29,383 nucleotides of DNA, taken from an uncultured Mobiluncus sp. Its GTDB lineage: Bacteria > Actinomycetota > Actinomycetes > Actinomycetales > Actinomycetaceae. How positions within the stretch are numbered: the stretch's first letter is position 1; each line of letters starts with the position of its first letter. Below the pieces are notes generated by a model, which ran no database searches, was not told the origin of the DNA, and worked only from the letters and a program-made list of their open reading frames with translations. The translations under genes were made by a program, and so were the position numbers. The DNA is taken from positions 1 through 29,383 of the forward strand of contig NZ_CABTWO010000022.1 of the NCBI RefSeq assembly GCF_902488535.1, given 5' to 3'. Positions 15,304-23,166 of the stretch are shown here, piece after piece.

Positions 15304-15939
15304 ATGAGTCTATTAAAAAAGCAGCAGCCAAGCGAAGCTGAAAACACGGGCGAATCGAAAACCACCACCAACCCACGCCAAAAGAAGGGGCCTACCCCTT
15401 CTCGTAAACAGCAGGAAGCCCGCAACTACCAGGGACTGCTCGGCGTTGACAAGAAAGTCGCGAAAGAGCGGGCGCGCGCGGAATCGCGTCGTCGCTACGA
15501 ACGCGAACAGGAAGGTCTGCGCACGGGGCGTGAAGATTTGCTGCCTTACCAGCATCGCGGCCAGGCTCGCCGAATGACCCGGGACTACATTGACGGACGT
15601 TACAGTTTCGCTGAATTCATGATTGTGACGATGCTGACGCTCATGGCTCTCAGCTTGATTGCTGTTTCCATTTTGAACCGGCAAGACTCGGATTTGGCTC
15701 AAAAAGTCAATACATGGACTTTGATTGGCTCTTACGCTGTCTTGATTCTGGGTATGTTAGATGCCGGTTTTATCGCGGGACAAGCCCGGCGCAAAGTAGT
15801 GAAGCGTCTGGGCGCGGACAATGTGCCGCGTGGACTGCGCTGGTATGCCTTTACGCGCGCCATCATGATTCGCCGGTGGCGCAGCCCGAAGCCTCAGGTG
15901 GGGCGCGGCAAGTCCGCTAAACGGCAGCGAGATTCCTGA
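15304..15939 (+). CDS. DUF3043 family membrane protein
   Basis: A 211-aa protein of the actinobacterial DUF3043 family (M. tuberculosis Rv2206). It has a hydrophilic basic N-terminal half with the conserved KKGPTPSRKQQEAR motif (about 27-40) and an Arg-rich helix (VAKERARAESRRRYEREQEG). It then has RRMTRDYIDGRY before two transmembrane helices at about 102-124 and 138-158, and a basic cytoplasmic C-terminus ending in KRQRDS. Its function is unknown. ATG 15304 is used; earlier in-frame starts would run into the promoter region. The position next to a glycerate-kinase-like gene and erpA agrees with Rv2204c-Rv2206. A weak hairpin with a bulge (15940-15984) follows the stop. Confidence 0.85.
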   Translation: MSLLKKQQPSEAENTGESKTTTNPRQKKGPTPSRKQQEARNYQGLLGVDKKVAKERARAESRRRYEREQEGLRTGREDLLPYQHRGQARRMTRDYIDGRYSFAEFMIVTMLTLMALSLIAVSILNRQDSDLAQKVNTWTLIGSYAVLILGMLDAGFIAGQARRKVVKRLGADNVPRGLRWYAFTRAIMIRRWRSPKPQVGRGKSAKRQRDS

Positions 15940-16022
15940 TAAACGCGCTGTTTTATTGTTAAATCAGCGTAAATTCAGCGTTTACCGCCCGTTAAGAGTC
16001 GCGGTCAAGGCTCTATAACTTA

Positions 16023-16028
16023 TAGACT
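16023..16028 (+). promoter_or_regulatory. -10 box (TAGACT) for a leaderless aldo/keto reductase transcript
   Basis: TAGACT is followed by ggcatc and then ATG 16035, a 6-nt spacing. There is no Shine-Dalgarno site, and no clear -35 lies 17 bp upstream. Confidence 0.5.
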
Positions 16029-16034
16029 GGCATC

Positions 16035-17039
16035 ATGGACACACGTTATTTAGGTAACTCTGGACTTAAGATTTCTTCGCTGATTCTCGGGAACTGGCTC
16101 ACTCACGGAGCCCAAATAGAAGACAAAACTGCGGAAAAAATCGTTCGGACCGCCCTTGAGAACGGAATTTTTACATTTGATACCGCTGATGTTTACGCCA
16201 ACGGCGATGCCGAAAAAGTCTTGGGTCGGGCTTTGCGAGACGTGGATCGTCAGGATTTGGTGCTGATGTCCAAGGTTTATTGGCCGGTTAAGGGCTTCGG
16301 ACCGAACGATGCCGGGCTGTCCCGCAAACATATTTTTGAATCTTGCCACAACTCTTTGAAGCGGCTGCGCACTGATTACCTGGATGTCTATCAGGCACAT
16401 CGTTTCGATTATGAAACCCCACTGGAAGAAACCATGCTGGCTTTTGCCGACCTGGTGCGGGCCGGAAAGATTCTCTACGTTGGGGTTTCCGAGTGGTATC
16501 CAGACCAGATTCGCGACGCGGCGCATCTGGCCCGTGAGCTAAAGATTCCCCTGATCTCTAACCAGGCTGAATACTCTATGCTGTGGCGAGTCGTCGAGGA
16601 CGGGGTCGTCGAGTCTTGTGAACACAACGGCATGGGACACCTGTGCTTTTCTCCTTTGGCACAAGGGGTGTTGACCGGGAAGTACCGTCCGGGGGAAACT
16701 CCTAAAGAAAAAACGCGTGCGGCCAGCAAAGTTGGCGCCAAATTTATGCACCGCTGGATGCAGGACGACCTGCTGGCCGCGGTGCAGGGATTGCGCCGGG
16801 TCGCGGAAGAAGCCGGGTGTCGTATGAATCAGCTGGCTTTGGCCTGGCTACTGGCTCGCCCCAACGTTTCCGGGGTCATTATTGGAGCCTCCAAAGCGTC
16901 TCAGATTGAGGACAATTTGGGAGCTTTAGACGTGACTATTGACGACCATTTGAATGCTCTCATCGACGATGTGCTGGGGGATTTTGTGGTTCATACGCAG
17001 CCCGATGATTATCCCAAGTCTCCGTTGAAGCGTCCCTAA
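16035..17039 (+). CDS. Aldo/keto reductase (KCNAB-like group)
   Basis: A 334-aa NADPH-dependent oxidoreductase with a TIM-barrel fold. The catalytic tetrad is complete: Asp49 and Tyr54 in TFDTADVYANGDAE, Lys80 in VLMSK, and His122 in YQAHRFD. The region RYLGNSGLKIS at the start and LAWLLARPNVSGVIIGASKASQIEDNLGAL near the end (cofactor loop) place it with the potassium-channel beta-subunit-like and YghZ-like reductases. The natural substrate cannot be told. It stands alone with its own leaderless promoter, 37 nt before pyrD, which also has its own -10 box. Confidence 0.93.
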   Translation: MDTRYLGNSGLKISSLILGNWLTHGAQIEDKTAEKIVRTALENGIFTFDTADVYANGDAEKVLGRALRDVDRQDLVLMSKVYWPVKGFGPNDAGLSRKHIFESCHNSLKRLRTDYLDVYQAHRFDYETPLEETMLAFADLVRAGKILYVGVSEWYPDQIRDAAHLARELKIPLISNQAEYSMLWRVVEDGVVESCEHNGMGHLCFSPLAQGVLTGKYRPGETPKEKTRAASKVGAKFMHRWMQDDLLAAVQGLRRVAEEAGCRMNQLALAWLLARPNVSGVIIGASKASQIEDNLGALDVTIDDHLNALIDDVLGDFVVHTQPDDYPKSPLKRP

Positions 17040-17062
17040 GGTCGTTCCTCTCCCGTACCGAC

Positions 17063-17068
17063 TAGACT
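17063..17068 (+). promoter_or_regulatory. -10 box (TAGACT) for a leaderless pyrD transcript
   Basis: TAGACT is followed by 7 nt (tgccctt) and then ATG 17076. No Shine-Dalgarno site precedes the start codon. Confidence 0.5.
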
Positions 17069-17075
17069 TGCCCTT

Positions 17076-18122
17076 ATGTACAAGTTTGTGTTTCGTCACC
17101 TTTTCGTGAAACTCGATGCCGAATGGGTGCATCGCCGCGCTATCGACTGGCTAGCATTTTGGGGACGGTTTGGCATGGCCCGTCAGGCGGTTTCTCGGAT
17201 AGTGCGGCGCGGTGAACCAACCTTTACCTGGCTCCTGCCCCGGCCGAATTTTGATCCTGACCTTTCAGGTACCGAGTTCCGCACTTACGGCCCTCTGGGC
17301 TTGGCGGCAGGCATGGACAAAGAAGCCCGCGCGGTCGCCATGTGGGACGCGCTGGGCTTTGGTTTTATGGAAATCGGCACCATCACTCCCCTGCCACAGC
17401 CCGGCAACAACCGTCCTCGCTTGTGGCGTATCCCGCAACAGCGTGCCCTGCGCAACGCGATGGGCTTCAACAACGAAGGCGCACGAGTGGCAGCCCGCCG
17501 GTTACGGCGCTGGCGAACCGAATACGGTGAGCGAATCATCATCGGAGCCAATATCGGGAAGAACAAGGTCACACCCCCCGAAAAAGCCCCGGCGGATTAC
17601 CGTAAAGTCACGCGGGTATTGGCTGCCCTGGTAGATTTCCTGGTTATCAACGTGTCCTCGCCAAACACCCCCGGATTGCGTGACCTACAGGCAGTTTCCT
17701 CCCTACGCCCCATCGTCAAAGCGGTGCAACGCGAACTGGAGTTCCAGGGACTATCCGAGCTGCCCGTGTTTGTAAAAATTGCCCCCGATCTGGCCGATGA
17801 GGACATCGTTGCGGTAGCGCAGCTGGCTACGGATGAGGGCTTGGCTGGAGTGGTGGCGACCAACACGACCATCAAGCACGACTTGGGTGCCGGCGGAGTA
17901 TCTGGCGCGCCGCTGCGAAATCGTGCCCTGGAGGTTGTGAAAGTGCTGCGAGCAAACCTGAGCCGGGAAAAAACCATTATCGGGGTGGGCGGCATCTCGA
18001 CCCTTGACGATGCCCACGCTATGCTGGCTGCCGGCGCGAACCTCATCGAGGGGTTTTCCGCGTTCATCTATGAAGGCCCCGGCTGGCCGGCAAGCCTCAA
18101 TCGAGAACTGACCCACAGCTAG
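17076..18122 (+). CDS. pyrD: Quinone-dependent dihydroorotate dehydrogenase (class 2)
   Basis: Membrane-associated FMN enzyme that oxidises dihydroorotate to orotate in pyrimidine synthesis and passes electrons to quinone. The 348-aa length and the amphipathic N-terminal extension (residues 1-45, the quinone tunnel) mark class 2. The motifs are GPLGLAAGMDKEA (72-84), MEIGTITPLPQPGN, RNAMGFNNEG, the catalytic serine in NVSSPNTPGLR (192-202), VKIAPDL, NTT, and GVGGI near the end. The gene sits away from the pyr biosynthetic operon, as is common in actinobacteria. It is convergent with the unknown gene at 18164. Confidence 0.96.
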   Translation: MYKFVFRHLFVKLDAEWVHRRAIDWLAFWGRFGMARQAVSRIVRRGEPTFTWLLPRPNFDPDLSGTEFRTYGPLGLAAGMDKEARAVAMWDALGFGFMEIGTITPLPQPGNNRPRLWRIPQQRALRNAMGFNNEGARVAARRLRRWRTEYGERIIIGANIGKNKVTPPEKAPADYRKVTRVLAALVDFLVINVSSPNTPGLRDLQAVSSLRPIVKAVQRELEFQGLSELPVFVKIAPDLADEDIVAVAQLATDEGLAGVVATNTTIKHDLGAGGVSGAPLRNRALEVVKVLRANLSREKTIIGVGGISTLDDAHAMLAAGANLIEGFSAFIYEGPGWPASLNRELTHS

Positions 18123-18163
18123 CTCCTGACCGGTTTAGACGGCCTGCCCGCCTCGTGTTGAGC

Positions 18164-18823
18164 CTAATCCCACCAAAAACGCCACAGCTGCCGATTCAGG
18201 TGCCCGTTATGAAAGACACTGACTTCATCGGGACAGGCGTCTTCACCCAACTCAAAACGCTTCAGACCGGCATAAGCCGCGTGCGGATCCTCATCGTCGG
18301 GACTGAGCCCCAGCAGATGCGGGGACACAAAGACAGTATCTATGCTCAAACGCTCATCAAAGCGCTGCGGCCCGATCATGTAGCCGGAAAAGAACGCTTC
18401 ACCGGGATGCTGCGCCACGAACCGCAACAAATCTTCTAACCGCGGAGCATAGTTTTGCCGCTCGTCCAATGCGTTGGGCGGTATCACTTTCAACAGTTGG
18501 GTGGCTAACCATGCATCCCCGTCCGAGTACGGCAGATAATCAACCATTTCCTCCACATCCACGTCGGGATATTCGCGAGCCATGTCAAACCACATCCAGT
18601 CTGAATACGGCAGGGTGAGGGTGGTGACACCCTCCAGCACCGTCCAGCCTCGAGGACCATAAATACCCGGATCCAGCAACGGATTGCCGATAAGCCCCCG
18701 CAAACTTTCCAAAGACATGGTTTTTGCTAAGTTGCAGCGCTCACAATCGCAGCTAACATCATGATGCGGCACTTCCTGAGCCCTCCAATTCCGCAGTTCT
18801 TGCATAATTTCCAAAGTCGCCAT
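18164..18823 (-). CDS. Unknown protein with an N-terminal CxCxxC motif
   Basis: I do not recognise this 219-aa protein. ATG 18823 (MATLEIM) is chosen because GAAAGGA lies 7 nt upstream; an earlier in-frame start at 18850 lacks such a site. Cys25, Cys27 and Cys30 form a CDCERC cluster that could bind a metal. The rest is soluble, acidic and rich in aromatic residues (SDWMWFDMAREYPDVDVEEMVDYL), with no transmembrane segment, and ends RQLWRFWWD. A YGPRGWTVLEG motif sits near residue 55. Upstream lies a long-loop 10-bp inverted repeat in the leader. There is no same-strand neighbour close by, so it is probably monocistronic. Confidence 0.8.
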   Translation of the reverse strand: MATLEIMQELRNWRAQEVPHHDVSCDCERCNLAKTMSLESLRGLIGNPLLDPGIYGPRGWTVLEGVTTLTLPYSDWMWFDMAREYPDVDVEEMVDYLPYSDGDAWLATQLLKVIPPNALDERQNYAPRLEDLLRFVAQHPGEAFFSGYMIGPQRFDERLSIDTVFVSPHLLGLSPDDEDPHAAYAGLKRFELGEDACPDEVSVFHNGHLNRQLWRFWWD

Positions 18824-18850
18824 ACGTGTTCCTTTCTGTTTTCCCCCCAA

Positions 18851-18902
18851 GACCCGATTGGCGTCGTGCTTTCTTAGTTCTCAGTGTTCTCACAATCGGG
18901 TC
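18851..18902. repeat. 10-bp inverted repeat with a 32-nt loop in the leader of the 18164 gene
   Basis: Arms gacccgattg (18851-18860) and caatcgggtc (18893-18902) are perfect complements. The repeat starts 28 nt upstream of the ATG at 18823 and would form a stable hairpin in its mRNA, or serve as a two-site operator. Confidence 0.65.
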
Positions 18903-18928
18903 GGGTGTCGAAAAAAAATTTTCTTACC

Positions 18929-18964
18929 TGTGGAAAACCCTCATTTCAGCCCCCTTGTGGAAAA
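18929..18964. promoter_or_regulatory. Two DnaA-box-like nonamers (TGTGGAAAA)
   Basis: TGTGGAAAA occurs at 18929-18937 and 18956-18964 in the same orientation, 27 bp apart. It is one mismatch from the classical box TGTGGATAA. The pair lies in the 207-bp divergent region between the unknown gene and the TrmH-like gene. A third copy lies at 26322-26330. Function is a guess; two boxes are too few for an origin. Confidence 0.3.
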
Positions 18965-19030
18965 CTCTGTAAATCCGCTTGTTTTCGGTCTAAAGTTGGG
19001 AATTTTGGAGATTAAAAGGCACAATTAAGC

Positions 19031-19918
19031 GTGCTGATTGACCTGGATTCCCTCACCGCCTACCCGGAATATCTGAGTGACTACACCCAGCTAAAAGACG
19101 TAAATCTGCGCCGCAGTTTGGAAGCGGAACAGGGGCTGTTCATGGCGGAATCGAACGAAGTCATCGGCCGCGCTCTGCGCGCCGGATATACCCCGCGCTC
19201 CGTGCTTTTAGCCCCGCATTGGTTGGATTTCATCCGTCCGCTCCTGGCCGCCAGTCCCGCCACCGGATTTGCGGACGACGGCGGTTCCATTCCCGTGTTT
19301 GTGGCCCCGGAAGCCCTCTTGGAACGCCTGGTGGGTTTCCATCTGCACCGCGGGGCGATTGCGGCCATGCAGCGCAAACCGTCCCCGGATCCTCGTGAAA
19401 TCCTGAACCGTTCGTCCCGAGTCTTAATCCTGGAAGATTTGGTGGACCACACGAATGTGGGAGCGGCGGTGCGCAGTGCCGCCGCCTGCGGTTACGACGC
19501 CATCATGGTCACGCCCTCGTGCGCTGACCCGCTGTATCGCCGGGCGGTACGGGTTTCGATGGGCACGATTTTTCAAGTGCCTTGGACCCGGCTGGAACGC
19601 TGGCCCGACCCGGCGTTATTTCACGAGGCTGGTTTTGAACTGGTCGCGTTGGCGTTGCGGGAGGACTCCCAGGACTTGCGAGACTACGCGGCGGAACTGG
19701 CCACTGACCCGACTCGAAAGGTCGCTTTTATTGCGGGAGCTGAACGGGACGGATTGAAACCACGGACGATCGCCCGCGCAGATAAAGTGGTGCGCATCGC
19801 GATGGCTCACGGGGTCGATTCCCTAAACGTGGCCGGGGCTATCGCTATCGCCTGCTGGGCGACGACCGCAAAATCGCCCGTAAACGGTTCATCGCCAACC
19901 GAAACTTGGGATCGCTAG
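19031..19918 (+). CDS. SpoU/TrmH-family RNA 2'-O-methyltransferase
   Basis: SPOUT-class methyltransferase of 295 aa that uses S-adenosylmethionine to methylate ribose in tRNA or rRNA. The N-terminal substrate-binding part (1-115) includes RRSLEAEQGLFMAES. The catalytic knot domain shows the three SpoU motifs: ILEDLVDHTNVGAAVRSA (Asn and Arg present), AFIAGAERDGL, and IAMAHGVDSLNVAGA. The start codon is GTG 19031. AAAAGG lies about 12 nt upstream, and TAAAGT farther up may be the -10. The target nucleotide is unknown. The stop overlaps that of the convergent HAD gene in a CTAG palindrome. Confidence 0.93.
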   Translation: MLIDLDSLTAYPEYLSDYTQLKDVNLRRSLEAEQGLFMAESNEVIGRALRAGYTPRSVLLAPHWLDFIRPLLAASPATGFADDGGSIPVFVAPEALLERLVGFHLHRGAIAAMQRKPSPDPREILNRSSRVLILEDLVDHTNVGAAVRSAAACGYDAIMVTPSCADPLYRRAVRVSMGTIFQVPWTRLERWPDPALFHEAGFELVALALREDSQDLRDYAAELATDPTRKVAFIAGAERDGLKPRTIARADKVVRIAMAHGVDSLNVAGAIAIACWATTAKSPVNGSSPTETWDR

Positions 19919-20694
19919 GCGAGCAACCGCCGCAGCCAGGCCAAAGTGTCTGCGGGACTGCTCACTGCCTGACACGGCACCCCGGTTGCCAGCACCGGAT
20001 AATCGTTGCCCCGCTCGTCGAGACGATCCCCCAAGAACACAAGGTTGAGCGGTGCATATCCGGTCGATTCCAGCAGGGAGCGGATGCCGTAAGCTTTGTC
20101 CACTCCCCGAGCCGTGACGTCCACCGAGGTGGCCCCGCCGCTACGCACCTCCAACTGGGGCAGCTGCTTTTCCAGCGCCTGCACCAACGCGGCTTTCTTA
20201 GAGCCGTCGGGATCCCAGGCTCGTTTTGCCGCAAGGGGCGCCTGCTGACCCAAGGCGGAAAACGTCACCTGGGTACCGCGGTCTTCAATGATGTTTCCCC
20301 ACGGTGAGGATTCCCAAAAGCCGAGTTCACGAGCGGTTGTTTCGATAGTTTCAACAGTCCGTCGCCGCAGGTCCGCCGCGAGGTCTCGACGGTAGACGCG
20401 CACCAGTTCTTCCGGGCTCCTGCCCGGTTCCATTCGGTAATACTGGGTGCCGCAGGTAGGCAGCAGGTGCAGCGTGTGTTTTAGGGCCGGCTGGTCGGCG
20501 AGTCGGGAAAGAACTTGGGACTGGAACTGAGAGAGCTGGCCGCCGGAAATAACGGCCGCTTCGTAGCTGTTCAGCAGCCTAACTAGGGCAGCCGCCATTT
20601 CGGTGTCAAGGGGCATTTTTGAGGGTGCCAGGGTGTCGTCCAGGTCGAAAGCGACCAGACGCAGGTCTTCAGAGGGGGTAACGTGCAAACTCAC
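19915..20694 (-). CDS. HAD-superfamily phosphatase, subclass IIB
   Basis: A 259-aa HAD hydrolase. The nucleophile motif is FDLDDTLAPSK (Asp17, Asp19), motif II is the Ser in VISGG, the Lys is in VDKAYGI, and the acidic motif is LGDRLDERGND. The cap inserted between motifs II and III with the EDRGTQVTFSALGQQAP stretch resembles Cof-like and phosphomannomutase-type IIB members. The substrate is probably a phosphosugar but is not determined. GTG 20694 has AGGA 7 nt upstream. It is the last gene of the uvrC-chemoreceptor operon, 19 nt after the second receptor, a surprising partner. Confidence 0.85.
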   Translation of the reverse strand: MSLHVTPSEDLRLVAFDLDDTLAPSKMPLDTEMAAALVRLLNSYEAAVISGGQLSQFQSQVLSRLADQPALKHTLHLLPTCGTQYYRMEPGRSPEELVRVYRRDLAADLRRRTVETIETTARELGFWESSPWGNIIEDRGTQVTFSALGQQAPLAAKRAWDPDGSKKAALVQALEKQLPQLEVRSGGATSVDVTARGVDKAYGIRSLLESTGYAPLNLVFLGDRLDERGNDYPVLATGVPCQAVSSPADTLAWLRRLLA

Positions 20695-20713
20695 TGGACA
20701 ATCCTGGACGGGG

Positions 20714-21895
20714 CTACACCGTAAATCGAGCTATCCGCTCGTCCAGGGTAGAGACGGCGTCTTGTACCACGCTCATGTGTTCTTGGAATTGCTCGGATTG
20801 AGCGTGGGCACTATGAGAGAGGGACGCTAAGGATTGCGAATGAGTGAACAGTTCGTCAGAGAACGAACGTACTTCGTCGATGCCAGTATTAGCTTTGGAC
20901 AAAGCGGCTTCTTGACGGTTCACGTCCTGGGTGACGGCCTGTTGAGAGGCACTCAACGCCTCCAGCTGGGTCAACAGAGATTCGATGCGCTGTACCCCGT
21001 CTATCGCTTGGGTCTGGAGCTGGGCGACCTGGCTGAGAACCTCACCGGTGGTTTGGGCAGTTTGCGAAGCCAAATCTTTGGCCTGGTTGGCGACCACGGC
21101 GAAACCTCGCCCGGCTTCCGCGCTGCGGGCAGCCTCGATGGTGGCGTTCAGTGCCAGCATATTGGTTTGTTCCGAGATAACAGAAATATCCGTCATCAAA
21201 GCCATAATGTTTTCCACCGAGGTTTTCAGCTCGGTGACTGCGGCGTTCAGATTGCGTGCGGCCGTGATGCCTTCGGAACGCAGAATTTCGTTGCTGGAGG
21301 CAATTTCGGACAAATTGGCGATGTCTCCCGCTACTGCGGTGCCGTTGTCCGTCAGAGTTTGCGCCGTCTGTCCCAGTTCTGTCCCGGTTTCAGACAGCCG
21401 GTTACTGCTCTCTAAAACCCGGTCGTTGCCCGTTTTGACGATTTTGGCCTGGCTGCCGGCAAGCGCGGCAAAGTTCCGCAGTCCGTCTACCCCGCTGCGC
21501 AGATTGACCACCAGGGAGGACAGCGATGCCATCGCTTCGTTGACTGCCTGGGACAAATCCGCAATTTCGTCTTTGGTATAGATTTCAGCACGTTTCGTAA
21601 AATTGCCCGCCGCGCAGTCCGCTAGGGTCAGGGATACAGCTTTCACCGAGCGGCGGATTCGGGCCCGCATGGTAAAACCAATGACCGTCCCCAGGATGGC
21701 CAAAATCACTATCAAAATGACTTGGATGATGATTTGGGTGAAAATTTCACGCTGCTGGACCTGGGGCTGACCTCCCAGAGAGAGGATTCGCTTCAACCCC
21801 ACCAGCAGTAACACCACAGAAAGCACCGAAAACCCAAAACTCAAGAACGCGGTGAACCGGAATTGCCCCGCGATGGAGATCAGCTTTTGTTTCAT
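20714..21895 (-). CDS. Methyl-accepting chemotaxis protein with minimal sensor (copy 1)
   Basis: A 393-aa chemoreceptor. Transmembrane helix 1 is at about 15-34 and helix 2 at about 52-75, with only about 17 residues outside, so there is no extracellular ligand domain. A HAMP linker (about 76-130, with GNFTKRAEIYTKDEIADL) leads to the coiled-coil signalling domain. Its hairpin tip reads ISEQTNMLALNATIEAARSAEAGRGFAVVA, the CheA/CheW-contacting segment. The C-terminus lacks the NWETF-type pentapeptide for CheR/CheB. The ATG overlaps the upstream receptor's TGA (ATGA), indicating translational coupling. The signal may be sensed in the membrane or through HAMP. It implies that the organism is motile. 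Confidence 0.92.
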   Translation of the reverse strand: MKQKLISIAGQFRFTAFLSFGFSVLSVVLLLVGLKRILSLGGQPQVQQREIFTQIIIQVILIVILAILGTVIGFTMRARIRRSVKAVSLTLADCAAGNFTKRAEIYTKDEIADLSQAVNEAMASLSSLVVNLRSGVDGLRNFAALAGSQAKIVKTGNDRVLESSNRLSETGTELGQTAQTLTDNGTAVAGDIANLSEIASSNEILRSEGITAARNLNAAVTELKTSVENIMALMTDISVISEQTNMLALNATIEAARSAEAGRGFAVVANQAKDLASQTAQTTGEVLSQVAQLQTQAIDGVQRIESLLTQLEALSASQQAVTQDVNRQEAALSKANTGIDEVRSFSDELFTHSQSLASLSHSAHAQSEQFQEHMSVVQDAVSTLDERIARFTV

Positions 21896-23163
21896 GACTG
21901 TTCCCCCGATTCCTCTGGGCTTTCCGGATTGCGTTCCCCCGCGTCCTCAATCATCTGGAGGTTGTGAATCATGGTGCGGGTGGAAGAAATAATTTCCTCC
22001 ACTTTGTCGGATTCGGAGTCGATGTTTTGCAAGCTGGTCTGAGACTGGGTGGCGGCCTCGGTGATAGTCTCGATTTCCTCGCTCAAGGCCTGAGCCTGGG
22101 CAAGTGCTCCCGCACAGGCTGCCTCCATCGAGGCCACGACCGCGGCCTGGTCAGCCACGGCTTGGGCGGAAACCTGCTGAGAATCGTTGATTTGGTTCAA
22201 TTTTTCGGTGACGTCGGCAGTCACCCCCACCGCCCGGTCGCAACGTTCCTGGATCTCTGTAGAAGCCTGGGTAACCGCCGCCGCCGCGGTGCTGGTTTGC
22301 ACCGCAAGTTCTTTAATCTGTCCGGCCACGACCGCAAAACCGGCCCCGATTTCCCCGGCTTTCGCCGATTCAATGGTGGCATTCAAAGCTAACAGGCTGG
22401 TTCGTTCCGCGATTTGGGCAATCTGATCCACAGAAACAGAAATTTCTTGACTGTGGGATTGAAAATCTTGAATAATTTGTGAAATTTCCGCCAAGTCCTG
22501 CACTTCGCTGTGCCCAATTGCTAGGGCTTCCTCAGTGTGGCGAGCAATGTCACTTCGGGAGGAGGAAATCTCGGCAGCGGCATCAGCCAGTTCCGCTGCC
22601 GACTGGGTGAGCATCTGAGCTTGGGGCGTGACCGTATCGACTTCCTGGCCGACCTTGCCACCGGCCTCACCCAAGACGCCAACCGCACTGTGCAATCCGG
22701 TTTGTTCCTCAGAAACCTGACGGTACACGCTGCGAGTTTCATTCATCAGCTGACTGAGAGCTAAACGAGTTTCATTCATCACCCGCGCCAAATCATACAG
22801 CTCGTCATTGGTCACTCCCCGCGCTGCCACCGTAAAATCTCCTGCCGCTATCGCCTGGGCACTGCTCCGCACCGAGCTGGCAGCATCGGTAATGGAACGG
22901 GAAATGAATCTGATGAGCGCCCACGCCCCCGCTGCTCCGGCCACTCCCACGACAATCAGCGCTCCCACCACCACGGGCAGGTTAACGCTGAGCGCACCTT
23001 GAGAACTGCTGGCGACCCGCCCTAACAGGCTAAGCAAAACCACCAGAGAAACTAAAAAAATCAAGCCCGGAGTCAGTAACACGGCTACCCCGCTGACCAG
23101 GTTTTTCGCTAAAAGGTTAAACCTGAATCCGCGCAGACGCAGCTCGTTCGGGTTATCGGACAT
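21892..23163 (-). CDS. Methyl-accepting chemotaxis protein with minimal sensor (copy 2, divergent tip)
   Basis: A 423-aa receptor with transmembrane helices at about 24-47 and 64-86 and a loop of about 16 residues, so it is also without an extracellular ligand domain. HAMP (about 87-140, AIAAGDFTVAARGVTNDELYDL) and a long Ala/Gln/Ser-rich coiled coil follow. The tip reads IAERTSLLALNATIESAKAGEIGAGFAVVA, where the usual QTN and EAARAGE-GRG are changed to RTS and ESAKAGEIGAG. It ends in an acidic Glu/Ser/Pro tail and has no CheR/CheB pentapeptide. It starts 3 nt after uvrC and overlaps the next receptor by 4 nt. The two could form mixed receptor arrays. Confidence 0.9.
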   Translation of the reverse strand: MSDNPNELRLRGFRFNLLAKNLVSGVAVLLTPGLIFLVSLVVLLSLLGRVASSSQGALSVNLPVVVGALIVVGVAGAAGAWALIRFISRSITDAASSVRSSAQAIAAGDFTVAARGVTNDELYDLARVMNETRLALSQLMNETRSVYRQVSEEQTGLHSAVGVLGEAGGKVGQEVDTVTPQAQMLTQSAAELADAAAEISSSRSDIARHTEEALAIGHSEVQDLAEISQIIQDFQSHSQEISVSVDQIAQIAERTSLLALNATIESAKAGEIGAGFAVVAGQIKELAVQTSTAAAAVTQASTEIQERCDRAVGVTADVTEKLNQINDSQQVSAQAVADQAAVVASMEAACAGALAQAQALSEEIETITEAATQSQTSLQNIDSESDKVEEIISSTRTMIHNLQMIEDAGERNPESPEESGEQS

Positions 23164-23166
23164 GCG

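Noticed and set aside
15940..15984. Terminator after the DUF3043 gene
   Set aside because: The stem needs a 2-nt bulge, has a 25-nt loop and lacks a T-run, so it is too weak to call.
18929..18964. Possible chromosomal replication origin
   Set aside because: There are only two DnaA-like nonamers, no AT-rich unwinding region of the usual size, and no dnaA, dnaN or gyr genes nearby.
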